In this document: positions 1 through 6,257 of the stretch, piece after piece | How the letters are laid out: every line of letters begins with the position of its first letter | Position numbering within the stretch: position 1 is the stretch's first letter | Assembly: GCA_902796775.1 (NCBI GenBank) | Contig: CADBQK010000020.1 | Span: 1 to 19,182 of the forward strand | Source: an uncultured Lachnospiraceae bacterium | Lineage (GTDB): Bacteria; Bacillota_A; Clostridia; Lachnospirales; Lachnospiraceae | DNA: 19,182 nucleotides | Direction: 5' to 3' | Translations under genes and position numbers: made by a program | The notes under the pieces: generated by a model | What the model was told of the DNA's origin: nothing | Seen by the model: only the letters and a program-made list of their open reading frames with translations | The model's database searches: none

Positions 1-10
1 CTGCCAGTAT

Positions 11-67
11 AAAAACTGAAAAGGCTGCCGGTTTCACTTCTCTTTATTGAAGCGAAACCGGCAGCTT
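11..67 (-). terminator. Intrinsic terminator of rsfS
   Basis: A 12-bp perfect stem (positions 24-35 pairing with 54-65) can be extended inward by four pairs (37-40 with 49-52) past one mismatch. Read on the minus strand it is followed by a T-rich tract (complement of 11-22). It lies about 95 nt past the rsfS stop codon and is the first terminator-like structure there. Confidence 0.75.
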
Positions 68-137
68 CTTATCATTTCATTCATCATCTGCTTTTATCAT
101 GTCTGCACATATTCCAGAAGCAGGCAGGGAATCTGGC

Positions 138-157
138 ATCTGCCGAACCGGGCAGAT
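138..157 (-). other. Small hairpin downstream of rsfS
   Basis: A 7-bp stem (138-144 with 151-157) and a 6-nt loop begin just past the rsfS stop codon. No T-run follows on either strand, so it is not a standard terminator. It could protect the mRNA 3' end, or mean nothing. Confidence 0.3.
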
Positions 158-160
158 CCG

Positions 161-520
161 CTACTCAGCTGTCAGCGTTTCGATATCCACATCTGTCCCG
201 TCTCTCCAGATTCTCTCGAGATCATAAAAGATCCTCGACTCCTCTGAGAAAATGTGGATGATAATGTCGTTGTAATCCATCAATACCCAGCTTGCACTCG
301 CATAGCCTTCGATCTGGCGAGGCTCATAGCCCGCTTTGCCGAGCTCTTTTTCCACATTGTCCGCCAGGGCCTGGATCTGACGGGTATTGGCCCCGCTGGC
401 GATAATAAAATAATCTGCGATGATGGATACGCCGTGAATATCTATCAGTCGGATATCTCCGGCTTTTCTCTCTTCCAGTGCTTTGATCGCGATTTTTGTC
501 ATCTGTAATGATTCGTCCAT
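161..520 (-). CDS. rsfS: Ribosomal silencing factor RsfS
   Basis: A 119-residue protein of the RsfS/YbeB/Iojap family, full length for the family. It is known to bind ribosomal protein L14 on the free 50S subunit and block 30S joining, which lowers translation in starvation. The family core is visible: the segment DYFIIASGANTRQIQALAD (about residues 36-54) and the conserved WVLMDYNDIIIHIF stretch (about 78-91), followed by the RIFYDLERIW helix. The ATG at 518-520 has a GAGGAG-type ribosome binding site. The gene normally follows yqeK in Firmicutes; here a plus-strand gene lies between them, and rsfS has its own promoter (556-584) and its own terminator. The family assignment is firm. Confidence 0.95.
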   Translation of the reverse strand: MDESLQMTKIAIKALEERKAGDIRLIDIHGVSIIADYFIIASGANTRQIQALADNVEKELGKAGYEPRQIEGYASASWVLMDYNDIIIHIFSEESRIFYDLERIWRDGTDVDIETLTAE

Positions 521-555
521 ATTCTACTCCTCTGTACAGGTATACTGCTAGTTTC

Positions 556-584
556 ATCATACATGATAAACGTCCCAAAAGCAA
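556..584 (-). promoter_or_regulatory. Promoter of rsfS
   Basis: On the minus strand, TTGCTT (complement of 579-584), a 17-nt spacer and TATGAT (complement of 556-561) make a sigma-A-type promoter about 35 nt upstream of the rsfS start. It is back to back with the plus-strand promoter at 616-644. The hexamers are near consensus but no transcript evidence exists. Confidence 0.65.
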
Positions 585-615
585 CAGGTAAGTCTCATTT
601 CCTATGGCTATCATC

Positions 616-644
616 TTGCAAGGTATGCCGGCAAGTGTTATACT
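616..644 (+). promoter_or_regulatory. Promoter of the plus-strand small gene
   Basis: TTGCAA (616-621), an exact 17-nt spacer and TATACT (639-644) form a strong sigma-A-type promoter. The expected start of transcription is near 651, giving a leader of about 48 nt that contains the ribosome binding site AAGGAGG at 682-688. Confidence 0.75.
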
Positions 645-698
645 ATCTGCAGCAGTAAAGCTGTCATCTGACGGCAGCAAGAAGGAGGTTCTTTTATA

Positions 699-1022
699 AT
701 GGATAATGCAGAAAAAATCAAGAGACTGCAGAGGATCAATCCCAAAATCATGCACAGCAATGCAATCGCTCAGGATCTGGAGAAGATCGGCGCCTATAAG
801 ACTGATTACCGCAATTACCTTCTCTCCGGATCGTCTGTAGATTATGATGCAGAGCTTGCCAGAGTGGCCACTGCAGATTATGATACAGTTTGCGCAATTA
901 TGACCATGCTGACCAGGGAAGCTCTGTTCTGCGGAGAGAAATTCTTTAAAAAACATGTAGACAACGGCGAGGTGGATGGTATCATCAATCGTATGATCGA
1001 GCTTTTGGAGCAGGAGCAGTAA
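699..1022 (+). CDS. Small protein of unknown function, own transcription unit
   Basis: A 107-residue soluble protein that I do not recognise. It appears mostly alpha-helical, with charged ends, no signal peptide and no membrane segment. It has two cysteines (Cys65 and Cys78) in the middle helices and a C-terminal helix ending in LLEQEQ. Expression signals are unusually complete: a near-consensus promoter, AAGGAGG 10 nt before the ATG, and a strong terminator 20 nt after the stop. This makes it very likely a real, well-expressed gene although it runs against all its neighbours. It sits between yqeK and rsfS, where many Firmicutes have these genes adjacent or separated by a LytR-type gene. Function is not inferable from position alone. 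Confidence 0.85.
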   Translation: MDNAEKIKRLQRINPKIMHSNAIAQDLEKIGAYKTDYRNYLLSGSSVDYDAELARVATADYDTVCAIMTMLTREALFCGEKFFKKHVDNGEVDGIINRMIELLEQEQ

Positions 1023-1042
1023 AAGCCTGATATCTGACAGAT

Positions 1043-1089
1043 AAAAAGAGAACCCGGCAGATATGAGCATTTTGCCGGGTTCTCTTTTT
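1043..1089. terminator. Bidirectional terminator between convergent genes
   Basis: A perfect 17-bp stem (1043-1059 with 1073-1089) encloses a 13-nt loop. The stem has a GC-rich core and A/T-only outer ends, so both strands show a hairpin ending in a run of T. It serves the plus-strand gene ending at 1022 and the yqeK end of the operon. Confidence 0.92.
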
Positions 1090-1120
1090 ATATCTTTGTA
1101 CCTTATCTATGTAATGACAG

Positions 1121-1163
1121 GAGAATCATAACAGGAAAAGTCTTTAGCTGTTATGCCGTTCTC
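1121..1163 (-). other. Imperfect hairpin right after yqeK
   Basis: An 8-bp perfect stem (1127-1134 with 1148-1155) is extended by five further pairs (1121-1125 with 1159-1163) across a small internal loop. It abuts the yqeK stop codon. It lacks a T-run, so it may stabilise the operon mRNA 3' end ahead of the true terminator at 1043-1089. Confidence 0.4.
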
Positions 1164-1751
1164 TTATGATATGCCATCCTGCCCGCCGGAAGAGATGGAA
1201 TAAAAAGCAAGGGTCCTCTCTGTAGCCGGATCGATCTCTCCTCCGGATGTCTGCAGATATTCCAATGTCTGCTGCAGAATCTGTACAATAGCTTCATCCA
1301 GATCACAAAATGCCAGATTGCGAAGCTCTGACAGATTCGGTGCATGATTGCGGGAAGGCTCGATATAATCAGCTGTGAATACAATCTTCTCCAGCAGGGT
1401 CATATCCGGTTTTCCTGTTGTATGCCAGGCAATCGCAGACAAGATATCCTTATCCTCTATCCCATAACGCTTCTCTGCATAAACGGTACCTGCTTTCCCA
1501 TGAAGGAGAAAGGGGTTGCGTTCTTCCACTTCACTGACCGGCAATCCGGCTTTGCGGCAGATATTCAAAAGCTTCTCAGGTTTCTCCTGTTTGGCACAAT
1601 CATGCAGAAGCCCCGCAAGCAGAGCTTTTTCCATATCACCATTATAGCGCATGGCAAGCGCCGCGCTGGTATACATTACTCCCATCGTATGCCGGAAGCG
1701 TTTCGCTCCCTGGCGCATCCTCAGGTCCTCTTCAATCTGCGCGATCTCCAT
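1164..1751 (-). CDS. yqeK: YqeK, HD-domain Ap4A hydrolase
   Basis: A 195-residue HD-superfamily protein of the YqeK family. Characterised family members hydrolyse diadenosine tetraphosphate symmetrically to two ADP, an alarmone clean-up role. The metal-binding residues are visible: His21 in RFRHTMGV, the HD pair His50-Asp51 in LLHDCAK, His84 in LLHGKAG, His110 in AWHTTG and Asp128 in ADYIEP. The length is normal. It follows nadD by 83 nt with no clear promoter between them, so it is probably the last gene of the rplU operon. The start codon is preceded by a modest GAGG ribosome binding site. NadD and YqeK are adjacent in many Firmicutes and fused in some. Confidence 0.93.
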   Translation of the reverse strand: MEIAQIEEDLRMRQGAKRFRHTMGVMYTSAALAMRYNGDMEKALLAGLLHDCAKQEKPEKLLNICRKAGLPVSEVEERNPFLLHGKAGTVYAEKRYGIEDKDILSAIAWHTTGKPDMTLLEKIVFTADYIEPSRNHAPNLSELRNLAFCDLDEAIVQILQQTLEYLQTSGGEIDPATERTLAFYSISSGGQDGIS

Positions 1752-1834
1752 CTCTTTTCCTCATCTCTCTATCTGCACACTATTTAATCACTATCAAAAC
1801 CTGTTTCGGGATTGTGGCATCCTGACAGAACCTG

Positions 1835-2446
1835 TTATACCGGATACAGGCCGTTTTCTGCGATATATGTATCCACTCCGTCAGGCACCATAAAGCGTAC
1901 AGACTGTCCGCGGCGGCAGCGTTCACGTATCTCACTGGAGGAAATGTCCAGTGCAGGGATATCCATCAGGGCGATATCGGCTTTGTAGCGTCTCATCAGG
2001 TCAGCTGCCCTTTCCTCGTGCTGCCTTCTTCCTTCCTGCCCCCGCACACAGGCCAGGATATGACAGGATGCCATAACCTTAGCCGGCTCATGCCATGTTT
2101 CGATCTGGAAGAGAGAATCGCCTCCCATGATAAAATAGTAATCCGTACCCGGGTTCTCAGCCTTCAGAAGATCCAGCGTGTCTGAAGAATAAGCATATCC
2201 GCTGCGCCCGATCTCGATATCGGAAACACTGAAATACGGGATCTTATCTACAGCAATCCTGAGCATCTCAAGACGCTGAGAGGCCGGACTCTTTTGTTTT
2301 CCGGCTTTGTGCGGAGGATCCCCATTCGGGATAAAGATAACCTCATCCAGTCCGAAATCCCGGTAAGCACATTCCGCCAGGATCAGATGAGCCACATGAA
2401 CCGGATCAAAAGTACCGCCCATCAGCCCGACTTTTTTCTTCTCCAT
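1835..2446 (-). CDS. nadD: Nicotinate-nucleotide adenylyltransferase NadD
   Basis: A 203-residue enzyme that transfers AMP from ATP to nicotinate mononucleotide to make deamido-NAD, the shared step of NAD synthesis. The nucleotidyltransferase motif GGTFDPVHVAH (residues 10-20, with the HxxH histidines 17 and 20) and the second signature ISSSEIR (168-174) are intact, as is IPNGDPPHK near residue 39. The length is standard. It lies 121 nt downstream of yhbY in the conserved obg-yhbY-nadD-yqeK order. A possible -10 hexamer (complement of 2534-2539) in that spacer lacks a convincing -35 partner, so co-transcription from upstream is the simpler reading. Confidence 0.96.
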   Translation of the reverse strand: MEKKKVGLMGGTFDPVHVAHLILAECAYRDFGLDEVIFIPNGDPPHKAGKQKSPASQRLEMLRIAVDKIPYFSVSDIEIGRSGYAYSSDTLDLLKAENPGTDYYFIMGGDSLFQIETWHEPAKVMASCHILACVRGQEGRRQHEERAADLMRRYKADIALMDIPALDISSSEIRERCRRGQSVRFMVPDGVDTYIAENGLYPV

Positions 2447-2567
2447 CTAATCACCGCTTTCAGAATGCCTGTTTTATGCTGTTGTCTTATGAGGATGCGA
2501 AAAAAACATTTTTGACGCTTCCATCATCCATCTAGTATATCAAAAAGTCTATTCTCCAAAAGGCAGA

Positions 2568-2864
2568 TTACGGAAGAATGATCTTGCGCTTATCGTCCTT
2601 TCCCTCTTTGTAAAGAACGATCTTTCTCCCAATCGTCTGCACTACTTCACTGCGGGTACGCTCCGCGAGGGTCTGCGCGATCTCCCGAATATCCTCATCA
2701 CTGCTCTTTTCCACAGACAGTTTGATCAGCTCTCTGGCTTCAAGAGCCTCCCTCACGTTCGAAACCAGTTCAGGAGTCACTCCGCCCTTTCCCACGTAAA
2801 GAACAGCCGGCATATCCATCGCCAGGCTTTTTAAGTAAGCCCGCTGCTTGCTTGTCTTTATCAT
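2568..2864 (-). CDS. yhbY: YhbY, CRM-domain ribosome assembly factor
   Basis: A 98-residue single CRM (KH-like) RNA-binding domain protein. Relatives associate with pre-50S particles and are thought to help ribosome assembly. The start MIKTSKQRAYLKSLA and the GKGG loop (residues 25-28, in YVGKGGVTPELV) are the family marks, and the length matches. The ATG is preceded by GAGGAG. It sits 75 nt after obg, and the spacer holds a small palindromic hairpin. Confidence 0.95.
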   Translation of the reverse strand: MIKTSKQRAYLKSLAMDMPAVLYVGKGGVTPELVSNVREALEARELIKLSVEKSSDEDIREIAQTLAERTRSEVVQTIGRKIVLYKEGKDDKRKIILP

Positions 2865-2909
2865 TTTGTCTCCTCGAAAATAGTATTAAAGTGTTTAAAG
2901 CTGTGATAA

Positions 2910-2927
2910 CTGCACAGCACTGTGCAG
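2910..2927 (-). other. Near-perfect palindrome between obg and yhbY
   Basis: Eight base pairs (2910-2917 with 2920-2927) flank a 2-nt centre, 12 nt beyond the obg stop codon. There is no T-run after it. It may be an mRNA processing or stabilising hairpin, or a protein site; the sequence alone does not decide. Confidence 0.4.
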
Positions 2928-2939
2928 CGCAGCATCTTT

Positions 2940-4229
2940 TTATCTGTAATAGTCAAATTCATGACCGTAGAGACGTACCGTATCTCCATCCTGTATCCCC
3001 AGATTTTCCAGCTGGCGCAGGATCCCCTGCTCCTTCATGAATTTCTGGAAGAAATCAAAGCCCTTTTCCGACTCCAGGTTGGTATAACCCAGCATCCGCT
3101 CAATGCGGGGGCCTTCCACGATGTAGATACCTTCTTCGTCTTTTGAAACGGAAAATGGCTCTTCCACTTCAGAGCGCCTCAGATCCGGGAAGTACTCCTG
3201 GTCAAAGACCACAGGCTCATCTCCCATCTCCTGCAAAAGGCTCCTGACGTAATAAAGAAGCTCTTTAACGCCCTGGCCGGTAACAGCTGAAATAGGGAAG
3301 ATCCGAATCCCTTTCGGCTCAAATGTCTCTTTCAGACGGCGTACAGATTCTGCATCGGCTCCGTCAGCCAGTGCGTCGATCTTATTGGCTGCGATTATCT
3401 GGGGTTTTGAGGCGATCACAGGACTGTATGTCTCCAGCTCACGGTTGATCTGATGTACATCCTCAACCGGATCGCGTCCCTCTGTAGAAGCTGCATCCAC
3501 CAGGTGGATGATTACACGGGTCCGCTCAATGTGTCTGAGGAATTCAAAACCAAGCCCTGCCCCCTGGGAAGCACCTTCAATAATACCGGGAATATCAGCG
3601 ATCACAAAGCCATCGCCATCATCCAGATCCACTACACCCAGGTTCGGAACCAGTGTTGTAAAATGATAATTGGCGATCTTCGGACGAGCATTGGACACAC
3701 GAGAGAGCAAAGTAGACTTTCCGACATTGGGAAATCCTGCCAGTCCGACATCTGCAATCAATTTAAGCTCCAGGGTCACATAAAGCTCCTGGGCATCCTG
3801 TCCGGGCTGTGCATATTTGGGAGCCTGCATAGTGGAGGTAGCATAATGCATATTGCCCTTTCCGCCCCTGCCTCCCTTAAGCACCATCTGCCTGTCATTA
3901 CCATGGGACATGTCTGCAATGACAAGACCGGATTCGAACTCGCGGATCACTGTCCCTTCCGGAACTTTTATGACCAGATCATCCCCATCTGCTCCATGAC
4001 ACTTGTTTTTGCCGCCGTCTTTCCCGTCTCCGGCGCAGTATTTCTTCATATGGCGGAAATCACCCAGTGTATTGAGTCCTTTATCTACCTGGAAGATGAT
4101 ATCGCCGCCCCTGCCGCCGTCTCCGCCGTTTGGCCCGCCGGCCGGCACATACAATTCCCTGCGGAAACTGACATGCCCGTCTCCGCCCTTTCCTGAACGG
4201 ATATAGATCCTGACACGGTCTGCAAACAT
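2940..4229 (-). CDS. obg: GTPase Obg (CgtA)
   Basis: A 429-residue GTPase needed for late 50S assembly and linked to stress and growth control. Three domains are present. First comes the glycine-rich Obg fold (about 1-157, with repeated GGDGG and GGRGGKGN turns). Next is the G domain: P-loop GFPNVGKST at 165-173, DIPG at 212-215, NKID at 282-285 and SAVTG at 314-318. Last is a C-terminal OCT domain (about 345-429), which marks the Gram-positive form and binds nucleotides in some relatives. Length and motifs are complete. The ATG has GGGAGG upstream. It follows rpmA by 129 nt, and that spacer holds a terminator-like hairpin that could lower obg output relative to the ribosomal protein genes. 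Confidence 0.97.
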   Translation of the reverse strand: MFADRVRIYIRSGKGGDGHVSFRRELYVPAGGPNGGDGGRGGDIIFQVDKGLNTLGDFRHMKKYCAGDGKDGGKNKCHGADGDDLVIKVPEGTVIREFESGLVIADMSHGNDRQMVLKGGRGGKGNMHYATSTMQAPKYAQPGQDAQELYVTLELKLIADVGLAGFPNVGKSTLLSRVSNARPKIANYHFTTLVPNLGVVDLDDGDGFVIADIPGIIEGASQGAGLGFEFLRHIERTRVIIHLVDAASTEGRDPVEDVHQINRELETYSPVIASKPQIIAANKIDALADGADAESVRRLKETFEPKGIRIFPISAVTGQGVKELLYYVRSLLQEMGDEPVVFDQEYFPDLRRSEVEEPFSVSKDEEGIYIVEGPRIERMLGYTNLESEKGFDFFQKFMKEQGILRQLENLGIQDGDTVRLYGHEFDYYR

Positions 4230-4251
4230 CTCCTAAACCTCCCTAAACCTG

Positions 4252-4289
4252 AAAAAGGCGGCTCCAAATCTGTTAATCTGAAGCCGCTT
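4252..4289 (-). terminator. Terminator-like attenuator between rpmA and obg
   Basis: On the minus strand an 8-bp GC-rich stem (4282-4289 with 4256-4263, one G-T pair) with an 18-nt loop is followed directly by a run of T (complement of 4252-4256). It stands 22 nt before the obg start. Because obg and the genes after it have no obvious separate promoter, partial read-through is likely. Confidence 0.7.
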
Positions 4290-4358
4290 GTAACATCCTT
4301 ATACAAATGTTGACCGATATGCATCGGCCTGCCGGTCTGACCGGTACCTGCTGTGTGA

Positions 4359-4649
4359 TTACTCAGCTGCTGCGACAGGATAAACGGAAACCTGCTTCCT
4401 GTCTCTGCCCTTACGCTCAAACCTGACAACACCGTCTGCTGTAGCAAACAAAGTATCATCGCCGCCCCTGCCGACATTAAGTCCGGGATGGATCTTGGTC
4501 CCGCGCTGTCTGTAAAGGATATTGCCAGCTTTGACGAACTGTCCGTCCGCTCTCTTTGCTCCAAGCCTCTTGGACTCGGAATCACGGCCGTTCTTGGTAG
4601 AACCGACACCCTTTTTATGAGCAAAAAACTGAAGGTTCATTTTCAACAT
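4359..4649 (-). CDS. rpmA: 50S ribosomal protein L27, with cleavable N-terminus
   Basis: A 96-residue L27, whose N-terminal tail reaches the peptidyl-transferase centre. The protein starts with MLKMNLQFF followed by [20 protein letters not shown]. In Firmicutes the first nine residues are known to be removed by the protease Prp between Phe9 and Ala10, and the same site is present here. The remainder is typical L27, including [10 protein letters not shown]. The ATG at 4647-4649 is preceded by AGGAGG, which overlaps the end of prp; the two reading frames are only 3 nt apart. Order rplU-prp-rpmA is conserved. Confidence 0.97.
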   Translation of the reverse strand: MLKMNLQFFAHKKGVGSTKNGRDSESKRLGAKRADGQFVKAGNILYRQRGTKIHPGLNVGRGGDDTLFATADGVVRFERKGRDRKQVSVYPVAAAE

Positions 4650-4652
4650 GAG

Positions 4653-4979
4653 TTACACCTCCTCTATGTGAAACTCTATATAACTGCTATACTCGTTTGC
4701 AATGTCTCTGAGCGTTAATGACATGGCATCCATCAGAAGACTCCCGTCATGTGATAATCCATCAGGGAAATCTACAGCCAGCAGCCCTTTGCCGCCTTCG
4801 CTCTCTACTGTCATGACGTCCTGTGTAAGCTTTTCAATGGCATTACAGCAGCCGATCGTGACTGCGGAAACTGCGCTGCACACAATATCTGAGCCTTCAT
4901 CTGCATACTCTGCATGCCCTTCACAGCGAAACCCTGTATAGCATCCGTCTGCATCTTTGAAAATGTTGATCCTGGTCAT
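4653..4979 (-). CDS. prp: Ribosomal-processing cysteine protease Prp
   Basis: A 108-residue protein of the Prp (YsxB, DUF464) family. It is the cysteine protease that trims the N-terminal extension of L27 in Firmicutes. The catalytic pair is visible as His22 in GHAEYADEG and Cys34 in DIVCSAVSA, at the same residue numbers as in the characterised Staphylococcus protein. It lies between rplU and rpmA, the standard place, 24 nt after rplU. Presence of both the protease and the matching L27 site is internally consistent. Confidence 0.95.
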   Translation of the reverse strand: MTRINIFKDADGCYTGFRCEGHAEYADEGSDIVCSAVSAVTIGCCNAIEKLTQDVMTVESEGGKGLLAVDFPDGLSHDGSLLMDAMSLTLRDIANEYSSYIEFHIEEV

Positions 4980-5003
4980 CGAAATGTCCTGCGGCTATCT
5001 GCC

Positions 5004-5312
5004 TCAGGCATTGATCTTATCGATCCTGACCTGTGTGAAAGCCTGCCTGTGACCATTCTTCTTATGGAATCCGGTCTTCGGCTTATACTTGTATACTACG
5101 ACCTTTCTGGCCTTGCCGTTTACGACTGCTGTCGCTGCGACACTGGCTCCGTCGACGGTCGGAGTCCCGACCTTCAGTTCGTCCCCGCCAATAGCAAGAA
5201 CCTGGTCAAATACAAGCTGCTCTCCAGGCTCTACTCCGAGCTTCTCAACACGGATATAGTCACCTTCAGAAACCTTGTACTGCTTTCCGCCTGTTGCAAT
5301 AATTGCGTACAT
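5004..5312 (-). CDS. rplU: 50S ribosomal protein L21
   Basis: A 102-residue L21 beginning MYAIIATGGKQYKVSEGD, the universal start of the family, and ending with the basic KNGHRQAFTQVRIDKINA stretch that contacts 23S rRNA. The reading frame is open for seven more codons upstream, but the start chosen here, 5310-5312, has GGGAGGTG (5319-5326) at ideal spacing and matches the family length. It is the first gene of the ribosome-biogenesis operon, behind a strong promoter and a structured leader likely bound by L21 itself. Confidence 0.97.
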   Translation of the reverse strand: MYAIIATGGKQYKVSEGDYIRVEKLGVEPGEQLVFDQVLAIGGDELKVGTPTVDGASVAATAVVNGKARKVVVYKYKPKTGFHKKNGHRQAFTQVRIDKINA

Positions 5313-5391
5313 GTAAGGCACCTCCCTTATCATTTCTCGCCAGCCCCGGTATTGCCCCTATGGCAATTTGTAAACCTTGCTGTGCGGCATC
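5313..5391 (-). promoter_or_regulatory. L21 leader (probable autoregulatory RNA)
   Basis: The roughly 79-nt leader folds on paper into one continuous hairpin. Its parts are an apical stem (5351-5356 with 5362-5367), a 3-bp middle stem (5348-5350 with 5374-5376) and a 7-bp closing stem (5338-5344 with 5379-5386, one bulged base). The rplU ribosome binding site follows just below. Position, size and shape fit the ribosomal protein L21 leader family of Firmicutes, in which L21 represses its own operon. I identified it by position and manual folding, not by a covariance search. Confidence 0.65.
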
Positions 5392-5397
5392 CGTAAT

Positions 5398-5427
5398 ATA
5401 GTAACACAAAGCGTATGCAGAAGTCAA
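5398..5427 (-). promoter_or_regulatory. Promoter of the rplU operon
   Basis: On the minus strand TTGACT (complement of 5422-5427) and TACTAT (complement of 5398-5403) are separated by 18 nt. Transcription would start near 5391, just before the structured leader. Confidence 0.7.
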
Positions 5428-5459
5428 ATGAATTATTGTATTTATTGAAGTAATACAGA

Positions 5460-6257
5460 TCAGACAAGATACAGATCCTGCAGTCTTTCCCTTTCATCCT
5501 GCGTTATACCCAGACCTTTTGACAGATATCCGTCAAAACTGCCAAACAGCTCCTGCGCTCTGGAGTAAGCAGCATCCAGAAACTCCTTATGCGCTCCGAA
5601 CAGATAGCCGAATGCTTTGTCCAGCTCTTCACCAAACCGGCTCTTTCCCATCAGCATACGGATCATCCCGCGCATCTTTTCTGTCTCCGGTTTCAGGTAT
5701 TCATTCGTCATGAGGTAATCTTCCAGAATATCTTCCGCCTGCACACCAAGCAGCGACTGTACAATGACCGAGCCAAAGCCCGCCCTGTCTTTCCCGGCTG
5801 TGCAGTGCCAGAGAACGGCTTTTTCCCGGTCTTCCAGCAGCAGCCTTACAAAGGATGCATAGTGCTTCTGTGCTTCTGCGCTTTCTACAAACTGGATATA
5901 ATTCCTGCACATATATAAAAGACTCTGATCAGCATCTTTCATCAGCTTCATGATCACCTGTTCATCAGATTCTTTTTCCCTGGTGATGCCCGGTTTCAGG
6001 CTCTCCAGTATGGGCATGTGCAGATTCTCTGCTCCCGGCAGAAGCGGATCAGGTTTACTGTTCCTTTCACTTTCTGTCCGGAAATCGATAACAAGCTCGG
6101 TCATTTGTGATAAAGCTGCCAGGTCTTCGTCAGCAGCTCCATAAAGCTGACCGCTTCGCAGCAGTCTCCCTTCCCGGATCTTTTTTCCGCCTGCCGCAGT
6201 CATTCCTCCCAGATCTCTGGTATTATGCAATCGTTTCAGTTTCAGCTGTCTGCTCAT
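5460..6257 (-). CDS. Tyrosine-protein phosphatase, HCX5R type
   Basis: A 265-residue cytosolic protein of the bacterial protein tyrosine/serine phosphatase family (Y_phosphatase3 type). The catalytic loop HCTAGKDRAG (residues 151-160, nucleophile Cys152, Arg158) is intact. The N-terminal NTRDLGG and FRTESER elements (about 12-18 and 59-65) are also typical. Members remove phosphate from phosphotyrosine, some also from phosphoserine or phosphoinositides; the substrate here is unknown. The frame is open for 20 more codons upstream, but 6255-6257 is preferred because AAAGGA lies 8 nt before it and the family motif follows soon after. It overlaps the preceding membrane-protein gene by 35 nt, which suggests translational coupling. 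It is the last gene of the transporter locus, with no clear terminator after it. Confidence 0.88.
   Translation of the reverse strand: MSRQLKLKRLHNTRDLGGMTAAGGKKIREGRLLRSGQLYGAADEDLAALSQMTELVIDFRTESERNSKPDPLLPGAENLHMPILESLKPGITREKESDEQVIMKLMKDADQSLLYMCRNYIQFVESAEAQKHYASFVRLLLEDREKAVLWHCTAGKDRAGFGSVIVQSLLGVQAEDILEDYLMTNEYLKPETEKMRGMIRMLMGKSRFGEELDKAFGYLFGAHKEFLDAAYSRAQELFGSFDGYLSKGLGITQDERERLQDLYLV

Noticed and set aside
324..1070. Long open frame (248 codons) on the minus strand across rsfS and the plus-strand small gene
   Set aside because: It overlaps rsfS in another frame and runs antisense through a gene with full expression signals; its product has no recognisable pattern and no ribosome binding site.
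1780..1834. Two AACAGGTT-like words after nadD
   Set aside because: Only two short copies with no structure; no support for a repeat element.
2534..2539. Minus-strand TATACT as an nadD promoter
   Set aside because: A good -10 but no acceptable -35 at 16-18 nt, so not listed as a feature.
2512..2540. Plus-strand TTGACG with a possible -10 in the nadD-yhbY spacer
   Set aside because: The -10 match at correct spacing is poor and it would only read antisense into yhbY.
3453..4196. Plus-strand open frame of 247 codons inside obg
   Set aside because: Antisense shadow of the glycine-rich obg gene; no promoter or ribosome binding site and an unstructured-looking product.
4085..4624. Minus-strand open frame of 179 codons over rpmA and the start of obg
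   Set aside because: Out-of-frame shadow of two certain genes and the hairpin-rich spacer.
5313..5333. Upstream ATG extending rplU by seven codons
   Set aside because: It would place the start before the strong ribosome binding site, and the family begins at MYAIIATGG.
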